Shown here piece after piece: positions 9,245 through 18,369 of a DNA stretch of 45,479 nucleotides. The first letter of the stretch is position 1. Every line of letters begins with the position of its first letter. The notes under the pieces were generated by a model. The model saw nothing but the letters and a program-made list of their open reading frames with translations, ran no database searches and was not told the origin of the DNA. The translations under genes and the position numbers were made by a program. The stretch spans positions 1 through 45,479 of the forward strand of contig NZ_WUFT01000031.1 in the NCBI RefSeq assembly GCF_010668805.1. Reading direction: 5' to 3'. This DNA comes from Rhizobium phaseoli (GTDB lineage Bacteria; Pseudomonadota; Alphaproteobacteria; Rhizobiales; Rhizobiaceae).

Positions 9245-11389
9245 ATGAGTGGTTTTCTGCATACCAACCTGCACTGTCTAGCGCTCGTCGCGCGTCATCA
9301 CGGCGTCGATCTTGCGCCTGAGCGATTGCAGCACGACTATGCCGTCGGCAACGATCCCGTTGCCGTGCGGCAGCTGCTGCGCATGGCCAAGGATGCCGGC
9401 CTCAGAGCCCGGCATCTGACGCTCGGCTGGCGATCCCTGTTTCAGCTCGGCGAGGCCTTTCCGGTACTCGCGGAACTGACGAACGGCAACTGGGTGGTCA
9501 TCGCCGGCGCTGTCGGAAGCGGTGAAGAGGAGAGAATTCGCGTTCTCGACCCGCTGGCGTCACGCGCCGAAGTGATGATGCTCAGCGAAGAGCAATTCGC
9601 CAAGGCCTGGCTCGGATCGGTGATCCTGCTGAAGCGCAATTATCGCATGTCCGATGAGGACCGGCCCTTCGGCTTCCGCTGGTTCGTCCCCGAAATCATC
9701 AAGCAGCGCAGCTTCTTCCGCGATGTCGCGCTCGCCGCCTTCGTGCTCTACGGGCTGGGGCTGACGACGCCGATCTTCTTTCAGCTCGTCATCGACAAGG
9801 TGCTCGTGCATCAGAGCTATGCGACGCTGACGGTTCTGACGGCGGGCATTGCGATCGCGCTGCTCTTCGACGCGACCTTCACCTTCCTGCGGCGCTATCT
9901 GCTGCTCTATGCCACCAACAGGATCGATATCCGCGTCGCGACCCGCACCTTCGGCCATCTGCTGAACCTGCCGATCGCGCTCTTCGAGCAGGCTTCTGCC
10001 GGCGTTCTCGTCAAGCACATGCAGCAGACGGGGCGCATCCGCGAATTCCTCACCGGCCGGCTGTTCCTCACCCTTCTGGACGGCGTTTCGCTCTTCGTCT
10101 TCGTGCCGATCCTGCTTCTCTACAGCGTCAAGCTGACGCTGGTGGTGCTGGGTTTTGCAGCGCTTGTCGGGTTGGTGGTGATGATGCTCGTCGGGCCGTT
10201 CCAGCGCCGCCTGCAGGCACTTTACCAAGCCGAAGGCGACCGGCAGGCCTTGCTGGTGGAAACCGTGCACGGCATGCGCACCGTCAAATCGCTGGCGCTG
10301 GAGCCGCGCCAGCGCAAGGTCTGGGACGACTATTCGGCCCAATCGATTTCCGTGCGGTTCCGGGTCGACAAGATCTCGACCATCGCCCAGGCGATGACCG
10401 GACTGCTGGAGAAGCTGATGAGTGTCGCGATCATCGGCCTCGGTGCGCTCGATGTCTTCAGCGGCTCGATGACCATCGGCGCGCTTGTCGCCTTCAACAT
10501 GCTCGCCGGCCGGGTCTCCGGACCGCTCGTCCAGATCGTCACCATGGCGCATGAATATCAGGAAGTGGCGCTCTCCGTGCGCATGCTCGGCGAGATCATG
10601 AACCAGCGGCCGGAGCAGGCAGGCCGCGGGCGTGGCGTGCGCCCGCATCTGCAGGGCCGCATCGAATTCGATAGGGTCACCTTCCGCTATGCCCCGGATA
10701 GCGCACCGGCGCTCGACAATGTCTCCTTCGCCGTTCCGGCGGGCTGCGTCTTCGGCGTGGTCGGCAAGAGCGGCTCCGGCAAGACGACGATCACCAGGCT
10801 CATCCAGGGACTTTATCAGAGCCAGGAAGGGCTGGTGCGCATGGACGGCTATGACAGCCGCGAGATCGACCTCGTGCACTTAAGAACCAGCATCGGTGTC
10901 GTGCTGCAGGATAATTTCCTGTTTCGCGGCTCGGTTCGCGAGAATATCGCCGCCGCTAAGCCCGATGCCAGCATCGAGGAGATCATGGAAGTCGCCCGCA
11001 TCGCCGGCGCCGAGGAGTTCATCGAGCGCCTGCCACGCGGCTTCGACACGATGCTGGAGGAAAATGGCTCCAACCTCTCCGGTGGCCAGAAGCAGCGGCT
11101 GGCGATTGCCCGCGCGCTGATCACCGATCCGAAGCTGTTGATCTTCGACGAGGCGACGAGTGCGCTCGACCCTGACAGCGAAGCGATCATCCGCGACAAC
11201 CTCAGCCGCATCGCTGCCGGCCGCACCGTCATCATCGTCTCGCACCGGCTTTCGACGCTCGTCGATGCCGATGCCATTCTCGTCGTCGACCGTGGCAAGG
11301 TCGCCGATATCGGCCGGCACGATCAGCTTGTATCGCGCTGCATGACCTATCGCCACCTGTGGGCCCAGCAAATGAGGCAGGTCGCATGA
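9245..11389 (+). CDS. Type I secretion system ABC transporter with C39-like domain (HlyB/LapB type)
   Basis: 714-aa inner-membrane exporter that uses ATP to push unfolded substrates through a HlyD-type adaptor and an outer-membrane TolC-like channel. Residues 1-130 form a C39 peptidase-like domain. Aligned with C39 peptidases, the DCG motif carrying the catalytic Cys reads HTN, so it is probably a non-cleaving docking domain as in HlyB. Residues ~155-435 are the transmembrane domain. The nucleotide-binding domain has Walker A GKSGSGKTT (~507), signature LSGGQKQR, Walker B LLIFDEATSALD and H-loop VSHR. The frame is open upstream to 8987, but ATG 9245 fits the domain start and follows GGGTGGG. 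The stop overlaps the next start (ATGA at 11386-11389), which indicates translational coupling. No TolC gene is in the window. Confidence 0.93.
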   Translation: MSGFLHTNLHCLALVARHHGVDLAPERLQHDYAVGNDPVAVRQLLRMAKDAGLRARHLTLGWRSLFQLGEAFPVLAELTNGNWVVIAGAVGSGEEERIRVLDPLASRAEVMMLSEEQFAKAWLGSVILLKRNYRMSDEDRPFGFRWFVPEIIKQRSFFRDVALAAFVLYGLGLTTPIFFQLVIDKVLVHQSYATLTVLTAGIAIALLFDATFTFLRRYLLLYATNRIDIRVATRTFGHLLNLPIALFEQASAGVLVKHMQQTGRIREFLTGRLFLTLLDGVSLFVFVPILLLYSVKLTLVVLGFAALVGLVVMMLVGPFQRRLQALYQAEGDRQALLVETVHGMRTVKSLALEPRQRKVWDDYSAQSISVRFRVDKISTIAQAMTGLLEKLMSVAIIGLGALDVFSGSMTIGALVAFNMLAGRVSGPLVQIVTMAHEYQEVALSVRMLGEIMNQRPEQAGRGRGVRPHLQGRIEFDRVTFRYAPDSAPALDNVSFAVPAGCVFGVVGKSGSGKTTITRLIQGLYQSQEGLVRMDGYDSREIDLVHLRTSIGVVLQDNFLFRGSVRENIAAAKPDASIEEIMEVARIAGAEEFIERLPRGFDTMLEENGSNLSGGQKQRLAIARALITDPKLLIFDEATSALDPDSEAIIRDNLSRIAAGRTVIIVSHRLSTLVDADAILVVDRGKVADIGRHDQLVSRCMTYRHLWAQQMRQVA

Positions 11390-12828
11390 ACGCGCACGCC
11401 AGAAAATCCAGCGAAAACCTGCCGGTCCCTTCAGACAAAGGCCCCACAGGCCAAGGCCCCTCAGATACGGGAAGGCAACTGACCGCCCGGCCGCCGCTGC
11501 CGCCGGCAATTGCGGAATTCCAGTCCGATGCCGTCGAGCTCGAGGAACGCGCGCCGCCGCGGGTGGCGCGCATGACGCTTTATTGCGTGACGGCGCTGCT
11601 CGCCTCGGCGATCACCTGGGCCTCGGTCTCCTCCATCGACGAGGTGGTGATTGCGCCCGGCAAGCTCGTCACCACCCAGCCGACCATCGTTGTCCAGCCG
11701 CTCGAAACCTCGATCATCCGCACGATCGAGGTGAAGGCCGGCGAGGTGGTGCATGCCGGGCAGACGCTGGCGACCCTCGACGCCACTTTCAGCCAGGCCG
11801 ATGTCGACCAGCAGCAGGCGAAATTCTCCGCACTCGACGCCCAGGTGAGACGCATCGAGGCCGAGCTTGCCGGCCTCGATTATACGAAGATGGCGGGAAA
11901 TACGCCCGACCAGATACTGCAGGCGCAGCTCTTCGGCCAGCGACAGGCCTTCTACGCGGCGCAGCTGCAGAATTTCGAGCAGCAGATCGCCGGCCAGTCG
12001 GCATCGCTCGCCGCCAGCAAGAACCAGGAAGCGGTGTTGACCCAAAGGCGCGATGGGCTCTCGCAGATCGAGGCAGCGCGGGAGCGGCTCTATAACACAC
12101 AGAGCGGCTCGCTGATCACGCTGCTCGGTTCCCGCGACGCCCGCCTCGACGTCGAGTCCGACCTGACCGCCGTCCGCGGCCGGGCCGACGAGGCCGCCCA
12201 CTCCTATGCCAAGCTCCGAGCCGACCGCCAGGCCTTCATTGAGGATTTCCGCCGCGCCGCAATGGAGCAGCTGGTGGAACTGCGCGGGCAGCGCGACATG
12301 GCTGACGAGGAACTGAAAAAGATGGAGCTGCGCCGCAACATGGTGGCGCTGACTGCACCTGCCGATGCCGTCGTGCTCGATCTGGCGCAACGGTCGGTCG
12401 GCTCCGTCGTGCGCGAGGCCGAACCGGTGGTGACGCTGGTGCCGATCAACGTGCCGCTCGAAGCCGAAGTCTCGATCAACACCCGCGATATCGGCCGCGT
12501 CGCCGTCGGCAAGGAAGCGCGTATCAAGCTCGACGCCTATCCCTTCCAGAAATACGGCACCGCCTCGGGCGAGGTGAGAACCATCAGTCAGGATACGTTC
12601 CTCACCGGCCAACAGGAACAGAGCGCCAGCCCCGGCCAGCCGGCAGCCCCCTTCTTCAAGGCCCGGATCCTGCTTGCCGATACAAGGCTGAATGCCGCAG
12701 ATGTGCCGGTGCGGCTGCTTCCCGGCATGACCGTGTCCACGGAAATCAAGGTCGGCAACCGAACGGTGATCTCCTATTTCCTGTATCCGTTGCTGCGTGG
12801 CCTCGATAGCGCAATACGCGAACCGTAG
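11386..12828 (+). CDS. Type I secretion periplasmic adaptor (HlyD family membrane fusion protein)
   Basis: 480 aa. A short Pro-rich cytoplasmic tail (1-60) precedes one membrane segment at ~62-82 (CVTALLASAITWASVSSI). Then come a biotinyl-lipoyl-like strand region (VIAPGKLVTTQPTIVVQPL), a long coiled-coil hairpin rich in Gln, Glu and Ala (~140-320), a second lipoyl half (MVALTAPADAVVLDLA) and a beta-barrel part ending in ISYFLYPLLRGL. This is the standard HlyD/LapC order. ATG 11386 overlaps the stop of the ABC transporter by four bases and is preceded by GAGGCAGG; the more upstream in-frame ATG 11359 would lie inside the transporter gene and is less likely. The protein bridges the exporter to an outer-membrane channel encoded elsewhere. 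Confidence 0.93.
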   Translation: MNAHARKSSENLPVPSDKGPTGQGPSDTGRQLTARPPLPPAIAEFQSDAVELEERAPPRVARMTLYCVTALLASAITWASVSSIDEVVIAPGKLVTTQPTIVVQPLETSIIRTIEVKAGEVVHAGQTLATLDATFSQADVDQQQAKFSALDAQVRRIEAELAGLDYTKMAGNTPDQILQAQLFGQRQAFYAAQLQNFEQQIAGQSASLAASKNQEAVLTQRRDGLSQIEAARERLYNTQSGSLITLLGSRDARLDVESDLTAVRGRADEAAHSYAKLRADRQAFIEDFRRAAMEQLVELRGQRDMADEELKKMELRRNMVALTAPADAVVLDLAQRSVGSVVREAEPVVTLVPINVPLEAEVSINTRDIGRVAVGKEARIKLDAYPFQKYGTASGEVRTISQDTFLTGQQEQSASPGQPAAPFFKARILLADTRLNAADVPVRLLPGMTVSTEIKVGNRTVISYFLYPLLRGLDSAIREP

Positions 12829-13034
12829 GACGCCATGGATCAGTTCGCCCCGAATCAGATCCCGAGCGACTTCAATTTTGGGGGCGTGCGCCGTCCACCG
12901 GGGTTGCTGCTTGACGCTCCACACACGCGACCTCACACTCGCGGTGTCGAAGGTGAGTCGGACAGACCGTACCGTTGTTCGCATCCGTTGCTCACCTCAG
13001 AAAGAGTCGCCAGCAGGGGCCGATTGGTTCGCGC

Positions 13035-13053
13035 CGACCGACACGGTCGGTCG
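13035..13053. other. GC-rich hairpin downstream of the type I secretion genes
   Basis: CGACCGAC and GTCGGTCG are perfect 8-bp arms around a 3-base loop. No T-run follows, so it may be a factor-assisted terminator or a simple repeat. It lies in the 292-bp gap 12829-13120, where I see no convincing gene. Confidence 0.35.
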
Positions 13054-13120
13054 CAAACAGGATCGAGGTTGATTGCGTTCGAACCCGCATCCGCTGCCAT
13101 TTTGCTCGTGAGGTCGCGCC

Positions 13121-14020
13121 GTGGACAAGGGGTTATCAGCAGTCGATCCGCCTCGCGACATCCCACTTCGGCACCGGAATTTCCTATTGCGGAAAAACCG
13201 CCGCTGGCTGCTTTGGCCAGTGCTTTTGATATCCGTTTTGCTTCTTGCAGGCGTTGTTTTTTACCGTGAAATCCACCGCGTCGAAGATCCGGTCGGGCTC
13301 TCTGAAAATCGAGCTCTCAATAAGGCTGGCCGATCGGCGCCCATAGCCGCCCGTCCTGATACGGCGGCTCCCTCTGTTCTCCCGCCAATGTCTATATCGC
13401 CGCGGCTGATCGAGGTCCCGAAGCCGGAGTTGGCAAGTCAGTTTCTGCGGACGTGGCGCGTCTCCGGGTCAGTTATTTGCGGTGCTCTTCGAGAGGCCGG
13501 CATCGAGGTAAGCGAATGGAAAGCTGCATCGATGCGCAATCGCAATTATGAATGTTATTTTCAGCGCATCTACGAACGGGACGAGGTGCGTCCCCTCAGT
13601 TCCACCTTCCTCAAGGTTCGTGGCAATGAAATCGGCGATATTCTTGAGATCCGCGCCAGGATCGTTGGACCGACGACAGATGCGAAGGGGCGTCTAGCCC
13701 CCGCCGTCCTGCACATTTTCGAAATCATTGTGAAGCAGGCGTGCTGGCGTGATTTCGAGGAAACTCTTGAGGCGATCCAAAACCTTCGAAATGTCGAATA
13801 CGAACGATTCGGCGCTTATCTCAGCTTCACGCGCGAAGCCGGCAGCGGAAATAATTTTGATTTTGTTCTTGGCCTTAAGGCGACTTCAGCTTCGCAGGTG
13901 AGGACCAAGGCGTATTTTTCGACAGACCGCTGGCTGGCCACAAACCCGCGCAACGTTTCTGCGAATTTCATCCTGATGGACCCCTTGGGTACGCCCATAT
14001 CAGCCAATTGCGCTCAATGA
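13121..14020 (+). CDS. Membrane-anchored protein of unknown function
   Basis: 299 aa starting at GTG 13121; the in-frame TGA at 13109 rules out an earlier start, and AGG at 13111-13113 is a weak ribosome site. Residues ~25-47 form one membrane segment (WLLWPVLLISVLLLAGVVFY) after an Arg/Lys-rich cytoplasmic end, so the rest should be periplasmic. The soluble part starts with a Pro-rich linker and has a globular region (~105-299) with SVICGALREAGIEVSEW, NYECYFQRIYERDEVRPL and SANFILMDP. From memory this resembles a rhizobial family labelled DUF6030, but I cannot verify that. It follows the secretion genes by 292 bp and ends before a bidirectional terminator, so it may or may not belong to the secretion locus. 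Confidence 0.65.
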   Translation: MDKGLSAVDPPRDIPLRHRNFLLRKNRRWLLWPVLLISVLLLAGVVFYREIHRVEDPVGLSENRALNKAGRSAPIAARPDTAAPSVLPPMSISPRLIEVPKPELASQFLRTWRVSGSVICGALREAGIEVSEWKAASMRNRNYECYFQRIYERDEVRPLSSTFLKVRGNEIGDILEIRARIVGPTTDAKGRLAPAVLHIFEIIVKQACWRDFEETLEAIQNLRNVEYERFGAYLSFTREAGSGNNFDFVLGLKATSASQVRTKAYFSTDRWLATNPRNVSANFILMDPLGTPISANCAQ

Positions 14021-14158
14021 CGGCGGGTGGGCCTTTGGATCGGCGCCCTCGATCCTCCTGTCTTCGACCATCCCTGCAGAACGGCTGCGTTCTCGGGCAA
14101 GTTGGCATGGCGCCTTCTGCGTCGATCGCCTGCCGTTGCCCCAACCCGCCGACATTCA

Positions 14159-14185
14159 GATTTTAGGCCGATCCGGCCTAAAATC
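14159..14185. terminator. Bidirectional intrinsic terminator between convergent genes
   Basis: GATTTTAGGCCG, loop ATC, CGGCCTAAAATC: perfect 12-bp arms with T4 and A4 tracts at the base, so it can end transcripts from both sides. It lies between the membrane-anchored protein gene (+) and the PHP gene (-). Confidence 0.75.
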
Positions 14186-14206
14186 ATCCTGCTGTAGAAG
14201 CAGCAA

Positions 14207-16579
14207 CTACCGAGGCTTTAAGAACAAGGGAGACGTCCAAATGCGGGATTGGTCCCGCTGGCGCGCCGTAATGAACAATGGATGTTCGCGTTCCGGATCG
14301 AGTTCCAGTTCCTGCAGCGAGATCCCACCCGCAAGATCTCTCGGCAGCAGTTGGTCTGTCACCCTTTCCACGATGAGACGCAGCTCGACGCCCGGCAGAT
14401 CGAGTGTGATCGAGCCCTTCGCAAGGAGATCCTTCCCATTTAACTCGAGCCTTGCTTCCGGAGCATGCACATGCGGTGGCGGCTGCAGCGGGTCGCCGAT
14501 CTTGCTGTGGCCGTGGAGTTTGGCGTCGACGGTGATGTGAGCATCGCGCAGATCGGAAAGCTTCAGCTCAATTCCGTCGACATCGCCGTGTGTTGCCGTT
14601 CTAAAGCCGAGTTTGCCGAGGCCGGTACGCCATACGCTTTGTTCAGGGTGGTCAAAGCCAACTCCGTGCGCATCAAGAAGCGCCGCGCCGATCACAGCAA
14701 TCTCGCCGCTCCAATAGGCGGCCCGATAGCGATCCTTGATCCGCGCGCCGCCGAAACGGACCCGCACGCTGCGTTGGCTGAGGCCGGTCTCCGCATGCAG
14801 ATCGCGGCTCCACACGAGGCGATCGCCGTCATAAAGCTGAACCTCTTCCCAGCCGACCTGGCCGAGCAGACGGTAGGCCAGCGGCTTTTCAGGTTCGGCA
14901 TCGAACACCTCGCCCATGAAATGCTGTCCTTGCGACAGAACAGCAAAACTGCGTTCACCGGTCGTGGCGAAGGTGCGCCGTGCCCTGAGTGCTTTGCCGA
15001 CGCCGGCACGGTCGAAGCGGTCGGCGACGACGCCGGTCAGCCCGCCGCGCGACCCGAAGGTTCCGGTTGCCGGTGCGCCGCCGCCGCATCGGCCCTGGTG
15101 CTCGTCGCTCGCCGCCGATGCGCCGACCCTGTATCCGCGTGCGAGCGCCTCGGTGTAGAGCCAATGGAATTGTCCCCAGGCGGACCCAATCTCGATCAGC
15201 CGCTCCAGTTCCGGATGGTTCCAATCCAGAATGCAGCGCCGACCGCCGACATGTGGGATCAGCAAATGGCCCTCTGGATCGTCCTCATAGGCGGCATGGA
15301 GCCGGTCCACAGGCCAGATGCCGGGTCGGATTGTTCCGGCCGTCGTCTCATTCCATTCGAAAGAGCGAAGGGACCGCCCCTCTTCATCGAAGGGAAAGCG
15401 GGGTTTGCCATCACGAAGGAAGACGACGTTGCGGTCGCCGCCGGCTGCCGAGTTGCCGCACCATTCGGTGCCCGGATAACAGACGAAGCGGCCGGGCTCG
15501 TTGAGGCTATGGATAGTCTCCACGGCTGCGTCCCAGTTGGCTTCGGTGATGTTGAAGTCGTTGACCGTATAGCCCACCACATCAAGGCCTGCGATATCAC
15601 GTCCATAGGTGAGGTTATAGGTCGCGTCGTTGGTGCCGACGGTGTCGTCGGAATGAACGTGCAGATCCGCATAAAGAGGACGTGAGGTGCCTTCTTCGCT
15701 CTGCACATAGGCGACGGCCGGCGCGACCGAGGGCTCGCCGTTCAGCGATGCTTCCAGTTTCCACTCGCCGGCTTCAGCAAAGGAAAGGTCGGAAATCCGC
15801 GCGAATGTCCAGTCTTCCGCTGCGAGCGCGATTGGCTCCGTGCGTTGCGTCGCGTCCGGCGCGGAGATCACGAGCGTGCCCTGCAAGCCGCGGTCGCGGC
15901 AGGTGTTTCCCCATATGTCGTCGACACGCACGATCGCATCGAAGGTTTCGCCGAGACCAACAAGGCGCGGCGCAATGACCTGAAGAGCGTGCGGCGGGCC
16001 AGCTAGGATTTCGAGCCTGCAGTCGCCCGGTACTTCAGCAAATTTCGAACTGCCCAGCGGATCTACGAACAGCCGGAAACGAAAAGCCTTTTCGACGAAC
16101 GTCTGCACGCGCGTGCCGGCGCCGCCCTGGCGCCGATCGCCGAGGCGGATGACGATCCTGTCGCCGGGATTGATATAGCCATCGACGACATCGACAATGA
16201 CGGCCTTCTGGAAGGGACGCTCATGTCCCTTCTGGTCGAAACGCACCTTCAGCGCCTGCACCGTTCCGGGGCTTTGGCCGGGGATTAGCTCTCCGGCGTG
16301 ATATTCGGCGGAAACATAGTTGGCACCGGTTGGATCCGTTGTCTGGAACAGTGCCCAGTCGGAATAGAATTTGAAGGCGAGCTTCAACCATGCGCCGTCG
16401 GCAAGGCCGACTGCGCCGACCTCATAGACGAGTTCCAATTCGGTCCACTCGCCCGCCGTCAGCGTCTGTCTCTGACAGGTGAGACGGCCGAGGAAGGGAA
16501 GCGTGTCGAAATAGGTGGCAAGGCCCTTTGGCGAATGTGCGGCGGTTTGGGGCGTCTTGTGCGGCAAAGTCTCTGTCAT
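14207..16579 (-). CDS. PHP-type metallohydrolase-like protein in an ABC importer operon
   Basis: 790 aa with no signal peptide, so probably cytoplasmic. The first ~300 residues are beta-sandwich-like. The PHP-like core carries a metal-site set: LHVHSDD (H307, H309), then PGTEWCG, IPHVGG and ASDEHQG, in the order expected for a DUF3604/PHP metal site; the C-terminal ~200 residues are again beta-rich. PHP-fold enzymes hydrolyse phosphoester or other bonds with two or three metals; the substrate here is unknown. It is the last gene of the operon, 13 bp after the permease stop. The start ATG at 16579 has no clear ribosome site, which could mean coupling to the permease. The protein likely processes the compound imported by the ABC system, but this is inference from position. 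Confidence 0.82.
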   Translation of the reverse strand: MTETLPHKTPQTAAHSPKGLATYFDTLPFLGRLTCQRQTLTAGEWTELELVYEVGAVGLADGAWLKLAFKFYSDWALFQTTDPTGANYVSAEYHAGELIPGQSPGTVQALKVRFDQKGHERPFQKAVIVDVVDGYINPGDRIVIRLGDRRQGGAGTRVQTFVEKAFRFRLFVDPLGSSKFAEVPGDCRLEILAGPPHALQVIAPRLVGLGETFDAIVRVDDIWGNTCRDRGLQGTLVISAPDATQRTEPIALAAEDWTFARISDLSFAEAGEWKLEASLNGEPSVAPAVAYVQSEEGTSRPLYADLHVHSDDTVGTNDATYNLTYGRDIAGLDVVGYTVNDFNITEANWDAAVETIHSLNEPGRFVCYPGTEWCGNSAAGGDRNVVFLRDGKPRFPFDEEGRSLRSFEWNETTAGTIRPGIWPVDRLHAAYEDDPEGHLLIPHVGGRRCILDWNHPELERLIEIGSAWGQFHWLYTEALARGYRVGASAASDEHQGRCGGGAPATGTFGSRGGLTGVVADRFDRAGVGKALRARRTFATTGERSFAVLSQGQHFMGEVFDAEPEKPLAYRLLGQVGWEEVQLYDGDRLVWSRDLHAETGLSQRSVRVRFGGARIKDRYRAAYWSGEIAVIGAALLDAHGVGFDHPEQSVWRTGLGKLGFRTATHGDVDGIELKLSDLRDAHITVDAKLHGHSKIGDPLQPPPHVHAPEARLELNGKDLLAKGSITLDLPGVELRLIVERVTDQLLPRDLAGGISLQELELDPEREHPLFITARQRDQSRIWTSPLFLKPR

Positions 16580-16592
16580 GGGAGGAGATCCA

Positions 16593-17363
16593 TTATTGTC
16601 CGCGCCAGCCTTCGTAGCGGCGCTCTATCCGTCGAAATACGAGGCTCTCCGTGAGCCACGCCGTCAGTCCGATCAGCGTGATGCCGAGAAGCACCTGTGC
16701 CGAATTGCCGACCTGTCCGCCCATGGCGACCATCCAGCCGATCCCTTGGGAGGCGCCGATCATCTCGGCCGCCACCAGCGCACGCCAGGCCTGGGCAAAG
16801 CCGATGCGCAATGCGGCGGTCAGGAAGGGGAGGGAGGCAGGAAGATACACATGGACCAGCAGTTGAAGCCGTTTGGCACCCAGAATGCGGGCTGCGCGTA
16901 CCTCCCCGGCGCCGATCGAAAGCACGCCTTCCTGGATTGTCACGGCCATCGGAAAGGCCGATGCGATGAATATGACCACGGCGATCGACAGATATCCGAG
17001 GCCGAAGAAGATCAGCGAGAGCGGCGCCCAGGCAATCGGGGGGATCGCCATGAACAGGCCGAGCAGAGGCTGGACGAACTCACGGAATGGCCGCCAAAGT
17101 CCGGCAGACACGCCGATGAGCGCGGCCGCCAGGATCGCCGCGCCGAAGCCGCCGAATTCACGCAACAAGCTGGCCAGAAACTGGCGGCCGAGCTCGCCGG
17201 ATTTGATCCAGCGCAGTCCCTCGACGGCCACCTCCCAGGGCTGTGGCAGCACGTAAGATGGGACCCTGCTGGCTGCAAGGCACCATACGGCAAGCAGGAA
17301 GGGAAGCGCTGCCCAGCGCCAGGACGGCTGCGGAAAACGCCGCCGCGCTGTCAATTTCTTCAT
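16593..17363 (-). CDS. ABC transporter permease, SsuC/TauC/NrtB class
   Basis: 256-aa inner-membrane permease with about six hydrophobic segments and the BPD_transp_1 EAA-type loop (EVRAARILGAKRLQLLVHVYLP). It forms the channel of an importer of the sulfonate, taurine, nitrate or pyrimidine class. ATG 17363 (MKKLTARRRF) is 10 bp after the stop of the binding protein and is preferred; the longer frame to 17429 would overlap that gene by 56 bp. The C-terminal tail is basic (ERRYEGWRGQ). The substrate cannot be told from the permease. Confidence 0.88.
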   Translation of the reverse strand: MKKLTARRRFPQPSWRWAALPFLLAVWCLAASRVPSYVLPQPWEVAVEGLRWIKSGELGRQFLASLLREFGGFGAAILAAALIGVSAGLWRPFREFVQPLLGLFMAIPPIAWAPLSLIFFGLGYLSIAVVIFIASAFPMAVTIQEGVLSIGAGEVRAARILGAKRLQLLVHVYLPASLPFLTAALRIGFAQAWRALVAAEMIGASQGIGWMVAMGGQVGNSAQVLLGITLIGLTAWLTESLVFRRIERRYEGWRGQ

Positions 17364-17373
17364 CGATCGGATC

Positions 17374-18369
17374 TCACCGCTGGGCGGCCGCCTTCGCGGC
17401 AAAACTGTCGTCAATGATATCGTCGACATTCAATGGCTTGTTGAGGATGCCGAGATCGACGGAGTAATTGATGAGCCGCTGGATGAAGGCACGGTCGGAC
17501 GGCTCGATTTCTGCGGACCAGCCGAGGCGTTTCCTGGCCTCGGCGACAATCGCCTCCGGCGGAACGACGCTTCCGTCCGCGGCCTTCACTGGCTCCAGCT
17601 TAAAGCTCCGTGCGATGATCCGATTGGCCTCCTCGGGATGCTCCCGCAGAAAGGCGACGGCTTTGGCATTGGCCCGCAGCAGCTTGACGAGATCGTCCGG
17701 CCGCTCCTTCAGCGTCTTTGAAGGTGCTGCCACGACATACCATGGATAGCCCGGAAGGGCGCCGTTCACGTCGAATACGACACGGCCTGTGCCGCGGAGC
17801 ACCGACTGGCTGATGAAGGGCTCCCATGAAAAGGCTGCATCGACCACGCCTGTATCAAGCGCGGCATTCATGTTGCCCACCGGCATCTGCGACAATTGAA
17901 GGTCGGCGTCCGGATTTAGGCCGGCAGTCTCCTTCAGAACGAAGCCGCGCAGCAGCACGTCCATGCCGCTTCCTCTGTTGACGCCAGCAAGTTTCTTGCC
18001 TTTGAGCTCGGAGAGCGATTGAACCGCGCCATCGGCCCTCGCGATCAAGGCTGCCTGACCGTAATTGACTTTGGCGATGATCTTCGCCTCAAGCCCGCGC
18101 GCGGCCCATTGATAGACGGGCGGGGCGCCGATATAGGCCACGTCGATTTCTCCTCCCGCCACAGCTTGCTGAATGACGGGGCCGTCGCCAAAACCCGTGA
18201 GCTCGACGTTCAAGCCCTCCTCCCGAAAGTAGCCTTCCTCTTCAGCGATCAGGACCGGCGCGTTTGCCATGGCCTGGACCCAGCCGATGCGAAGCGGCCG
18301 GGATTCCTGCGCACCGGCGGGCCAGGCGGCAGCAAGCGCCAGAAGAGCTGCAGGTAGAATGCGTTTCAT
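17374..18369 (-). CDS. Periplasmic substrate-binding protein, SsuA/NMT1 class
   Basis: 331 aa with a clear Sec signal peptide ending AGA before QESRPLRIGW (~residue 21). The mature protein has the family opening LRIGWVQAMANAPVLIAEEEGYFREEGLNVEL and DVAYIGAPPVYQW, typical of aliphatic sulfonate, taurine, nitrate and thiamine-precursor binding proteins. It delivers substrate to the permease at 16593-17363. Its start overlaps the ATPase stop (ATGA at 18366-18369), indicating coupling. The exact ligand is unknown: no sulfonate-specific residues can be assigned by eye. Confidence 0.9.
   Translation of the reverse strand: MKRILPAALLALAAAWPAGAQESRPLRIGWVQAMANAPVLIAEEEGYFREEGLNVELTGFGDGPVIQQAVAGGEIDVAYIGAPPVYQWAARGLEAKIIAKVNYGQAALIARADGAVQSLSELKGKKLAGVNRGSGMDVLLRGFVLKETAGLNPDADLQLSQMPVGNMNAALDTGVVDAAFSWEPFISQSVLRGTGRVVFDVNGALPGYPWYVVAAPSKTLKERPDDLVKLLRANAKAVAFLREHPEEANRIIARSFKLEPVKAADGSVVPPEAIVAEARKRLGWSAEIEPSDRAFIQRLINYSVDLGILNKPLNVDDIIDDSFAAKAAAQR

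Noticed and set aside
12835..13269. 144-aa open frame just after the HlyD gene
   Set aside because: Starts plausibly (MDQFAPNQIP) but soon becomes Arg/Ser/His-rich without domain features and overlaps the better frame at 13121.
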